DNA of 6,472 bases from an uncultured Clostridia bacterium (lineage in GTDB: Bacteria; Bacillota; Clostridia; Christensenellales; Borkfalkiaceae), in NCBI GenBank assembly GCA_937888935.1, contig CALARO010000103.1, forward strand, positions 1 to 6,472. The letters run 5' to 3'. This document shows, one piece after another, positions 5,639 through 6,472 of this stretch (positions within the stretch are counted from its first letter, which is position 1; every line of letters begins with the position of its first letter). The notes beneath the pieces were generated by a model. The model searched no databases. It was not told the DNA's origin and saw only the letters and a program-made list of their open reading frames with translations. The position numbers and the translations under genes are program-made.

Positions 5639-5910
5639 AGTACGAGATCAGCGTAACCACTCAATTCAAAAAAGATTTGAAGTTGGCAAGAAAGCAAGGA
5701 AAAAACGAAGAACGATTGTGGGAAATCGTAGAAAAACTCGCAAACGGCGAAACGTTGGATCAGAAGTATAAAGATCACAATCTTACGGGGCGGTACGAAG
5801 GGTACAGAGAGTGTCATATCTATCCCGATTGGTTGCTTGTATATAAGCAACAAGACGAAGTTTTGATATTGATGTTGTATCGGCTCGGCTCACATTCCGA
5901 TTTATTTTAA
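5635..5910 (+). CDS. YafQ-family mRNA interferase toxin (RelE superfamily)
   Basis: A 91-residue ribosome-dependent endoribonuclease that cuts translated mRNA when freed from the antitoxin. It keeps the set of residues implicated in E. coli YafQ catalysis or structure: His48, His61, Asp65, Trp66, Arg83, His87 and Phe91, in the blocks DHNLTGRYEGYRECHIYPDW and YRLGSHSDLF. It therefore looks active. It starts within the antitoxin stop (ATGA) with only a weak upstream purine stretch, so it is probably translated by coupling. The stop codon TAA (5908-5910) falls inside the terminal inverted repeat of the palindromic element that follows, so that element was joined to the gene exactly at its end without shortening the protein. 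Confidence 0.93.
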   Translation: MKYEISVTTQFKKDLKLARKQGKNEERLWEIVEKLANGETLDQKYKDHNLTGRYEGYRECHIYPDWLLVYKQQDEVLILMLYRLGSHSDLF

Positions 5911-6091
5911 GGCAATACCGCACAGAACGCATCTGAAAGATTTTGCGGGCATCTGCTTACAAATTTCCGTCATATTGCATAAAAACTCCTTGAAATACTG
6001 CGGGTATTCATTCCCACGTCGTTTTTATGCAATCTGCCAAAAAATTTGTCGGCGCACCTGCCGCGCAAGTTCTGCACGGTATTGCCTTAAA
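5906..6091. mobile_element. 186-bp imperfect palindrome, MITE-like
   Basis: The ends are inverted copies: TTTAAGGCAATACCG, two unmatched bases, CAGAAC at 5906-5928 matches the reverse complement of 6069-6091 at 21 of 23 positions. Further inside, ATTGCATAAAAAC (5974-5986) pairs perfectly with 6021-6033, and between these blocks ACAAATTT and a diverged G/C-rich stretch also match. The central 34 bases (5987-6020) contain a small AATAC/GTATT hairpin. There is no transposase, so it is either a non-autonomous mobile element or a large structured RNA. No clear target-site duplication is visible; the flanks are A/T-rich. Confidence 0.7.
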
Positions 6092-6106
6092 TAGCAAAAA
6101 ATACGG

Positions 6107-6137
6107 CTTCGCTATGCAATTTCGTAGCGAAGTTTTT
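6107..6137 (+). terminator. Rho-independent terminator between the palindrome and pyrH
   Basis: CTTCGCTA (6107-6114) pairs perfectly with TAGCGAAG (6125-6132) around ten bases, followed by five T. An A-run at 6096-6101 on the other side gives a T-run on the minus strand, so it can work both ways. It isolates pyrH from the toxin-antitoxin operon. Confidence 0.8.
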
Positions 6138-6163
6138 AATGCCGCGAAATTCCCGAAAAGGAC

Positions 6164-6192
6164 TTGCATTTTTAAACGAAACGTGATATAAT
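6164..6192 (+). promoter_or_regulatory. Extended -10 promoter of pyrH
   Basis: TATAAT (6187-6192) is preceded by TGA, an extended -10, and a weak -35 TTGCAT (6164-6169) lies 17 bases upstream. Transcription should start near 6199, giving a leader of about 79 bases. Confidence 0.8.
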
Positions 6193-6208
6193 GATAAATG
6201 CGGCTGTG

Positions 6209-6231
6209 TCGCAAGTAAATTCGCAAGTAAA
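6209..6231 (+). repeat. Tandem 11-base repeat in the pyrH leader
   Basis: TCGCAAGTAAA occurs at 6209-6219 and again at 6221-6231, a 12-base period, within the first 35 bases of the predicted transcript. Purpose unknown; it could be a regulator or RNA-protein site or a chance duplication. Confidence 0.5.
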
Positions 6232-6277
6232 AGCAGCGCGAAAACAACGTAGAAAATTCCGCACGGAGGGAATAAAT

Positions 6278-6472
6278 ATGCAACCAAAATACAAGAGAAT
6301 ACTTCTCAAACTTTCGGGGGAAGCGCTCGCGGGCGAGCAGGGCTTCGGCTTAAATCAGGAAGTAATCGCGGGGGTAGTGGACGAAATCGTGAAAGTCCAC
6401 GATATGGGCGTGGAAATCGGTATCGTCATCGGCGGCGGCAATTTCTGGCGCGGTGTGAAGGACGGCGAGGGC
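6278..6472 (+). CDS. pyrH: UMP kinase PyrH, N-terminal 65 residues (runs off the window)
   Basis: PyrH phosphorylates UMP to UDP with ATP in the cytoplasm; it is an essential hexameric enzyme of pyrimidine nucleotide synthesis from the amino-acid kinase fold. The visible start has the family signature KYKRILLKLSGEALAG (4-19), with the ATP-binding K-L-S-G, followed by GFGLNQEVI and the glycine loop VIGGGNFWRG (50-59). GGAGGG at 6265-6270 lies seven bases before the ATG. In many Firmicutes pyrH follows rpsB and tsf and precedes frr; here it has its own promoter directly after a toxin-antitoxin module and a repeat element, so it is the first gene of its transcript. The downstream genes are outside the window. 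Confidence 0.96.
   Translation, partial: MQPKYKRILLKLSGEALAGEQGFGLNQEVIAGVVDEIVKVHDMGVEIGIVIGGGNFWRGVKDGEG

Noticed and set aside
6027..6191. 54-codon plus-strand frame beginning MQSAKKFVGA
   Set aside because: There is no Shine-Dalgarno before the ATG, and it crosses the palindrome arm, the terminator hairpin and the pyrH -10 box. Kept only as a hint about the extent of the repeat.
6008..6283. 91-codon minus-strand frame opposite the pyrH leader
   Set aside because: It covers the terminator, promoter and leader of pyrH on the opposite strand, with no recognisable protein features.

Overview
The window looks like a chromosomal segment of a gut-type Clostridia (Bacillota) genome of roughly 50% GC. 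The support is: clear Shine-Dalgarno sites, sigma-A promoters with 17-bp spacers, a DUF4097 protein, a GH112 galactosyl phosphorylase (an enzyme of mucin and milk-oligosaccharide users), and a UMP kinase with a Firmicutes-like N-terminus. An uncultured order such as Christensenellales would fit, but that placement is inference.

Layout. (1) Bases 1-1305, + strand: the 3' part of a DUF4097 beta-repeat protein gene and a four-helix membrane protein (DUF2975-like), in one operon closed by a hairpin terminator near 1370-1402. (2) 1418-2125, + strand: a nitrilase-superfamily protein in which all three catalytic residues (Glu, Lys, Cys) appear to be replaced, so probably a pseudoenzyme. (3) 2126-2446: structured intergenic repeats and a terminator for the convergent gene. 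(4) 2447-4660, - strand: a full-length GH112 1,3-beta-galactosyl-N-acetylhexosamine phosphorylase. It has a good promoter and, just upstream, a palindrome flanked by direct repeats that looks like a regulator site. (5) About 4815-5202: an array of the same repeat family as in (3). (6) 5288-5910, + strand: a DinJ/RelB-YafQ type II toxin-antitoxin operon with an extremely strong promoter flanked by two operator-like boxes 42 bp apart. (7) 5906-6091: a 186-bp imperfect palindrome (MITE-like) whose left terminal repeat contains the toxin stop codon, followed by a terminator. (8) 6164-6472, + strand: promoter, leader and first 65 codons of pyrH (UMP kinase), running off the window.

The genes do not form one pathway. 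The window is a patchwork: a small envelope-stress-like operon, a pseudo-nitrilase, an isolated sugar phosphorylase and a toxin-antitoxin module, separated by repeat-rich spacers, ending at a core housekeeping gene. The points most worth a second look are the catalytically dead nitrilase, the 186-bp palindrome joined to the toxin stop, and the composite repeat family whose hairpin arms differ between copies by compensating changes.
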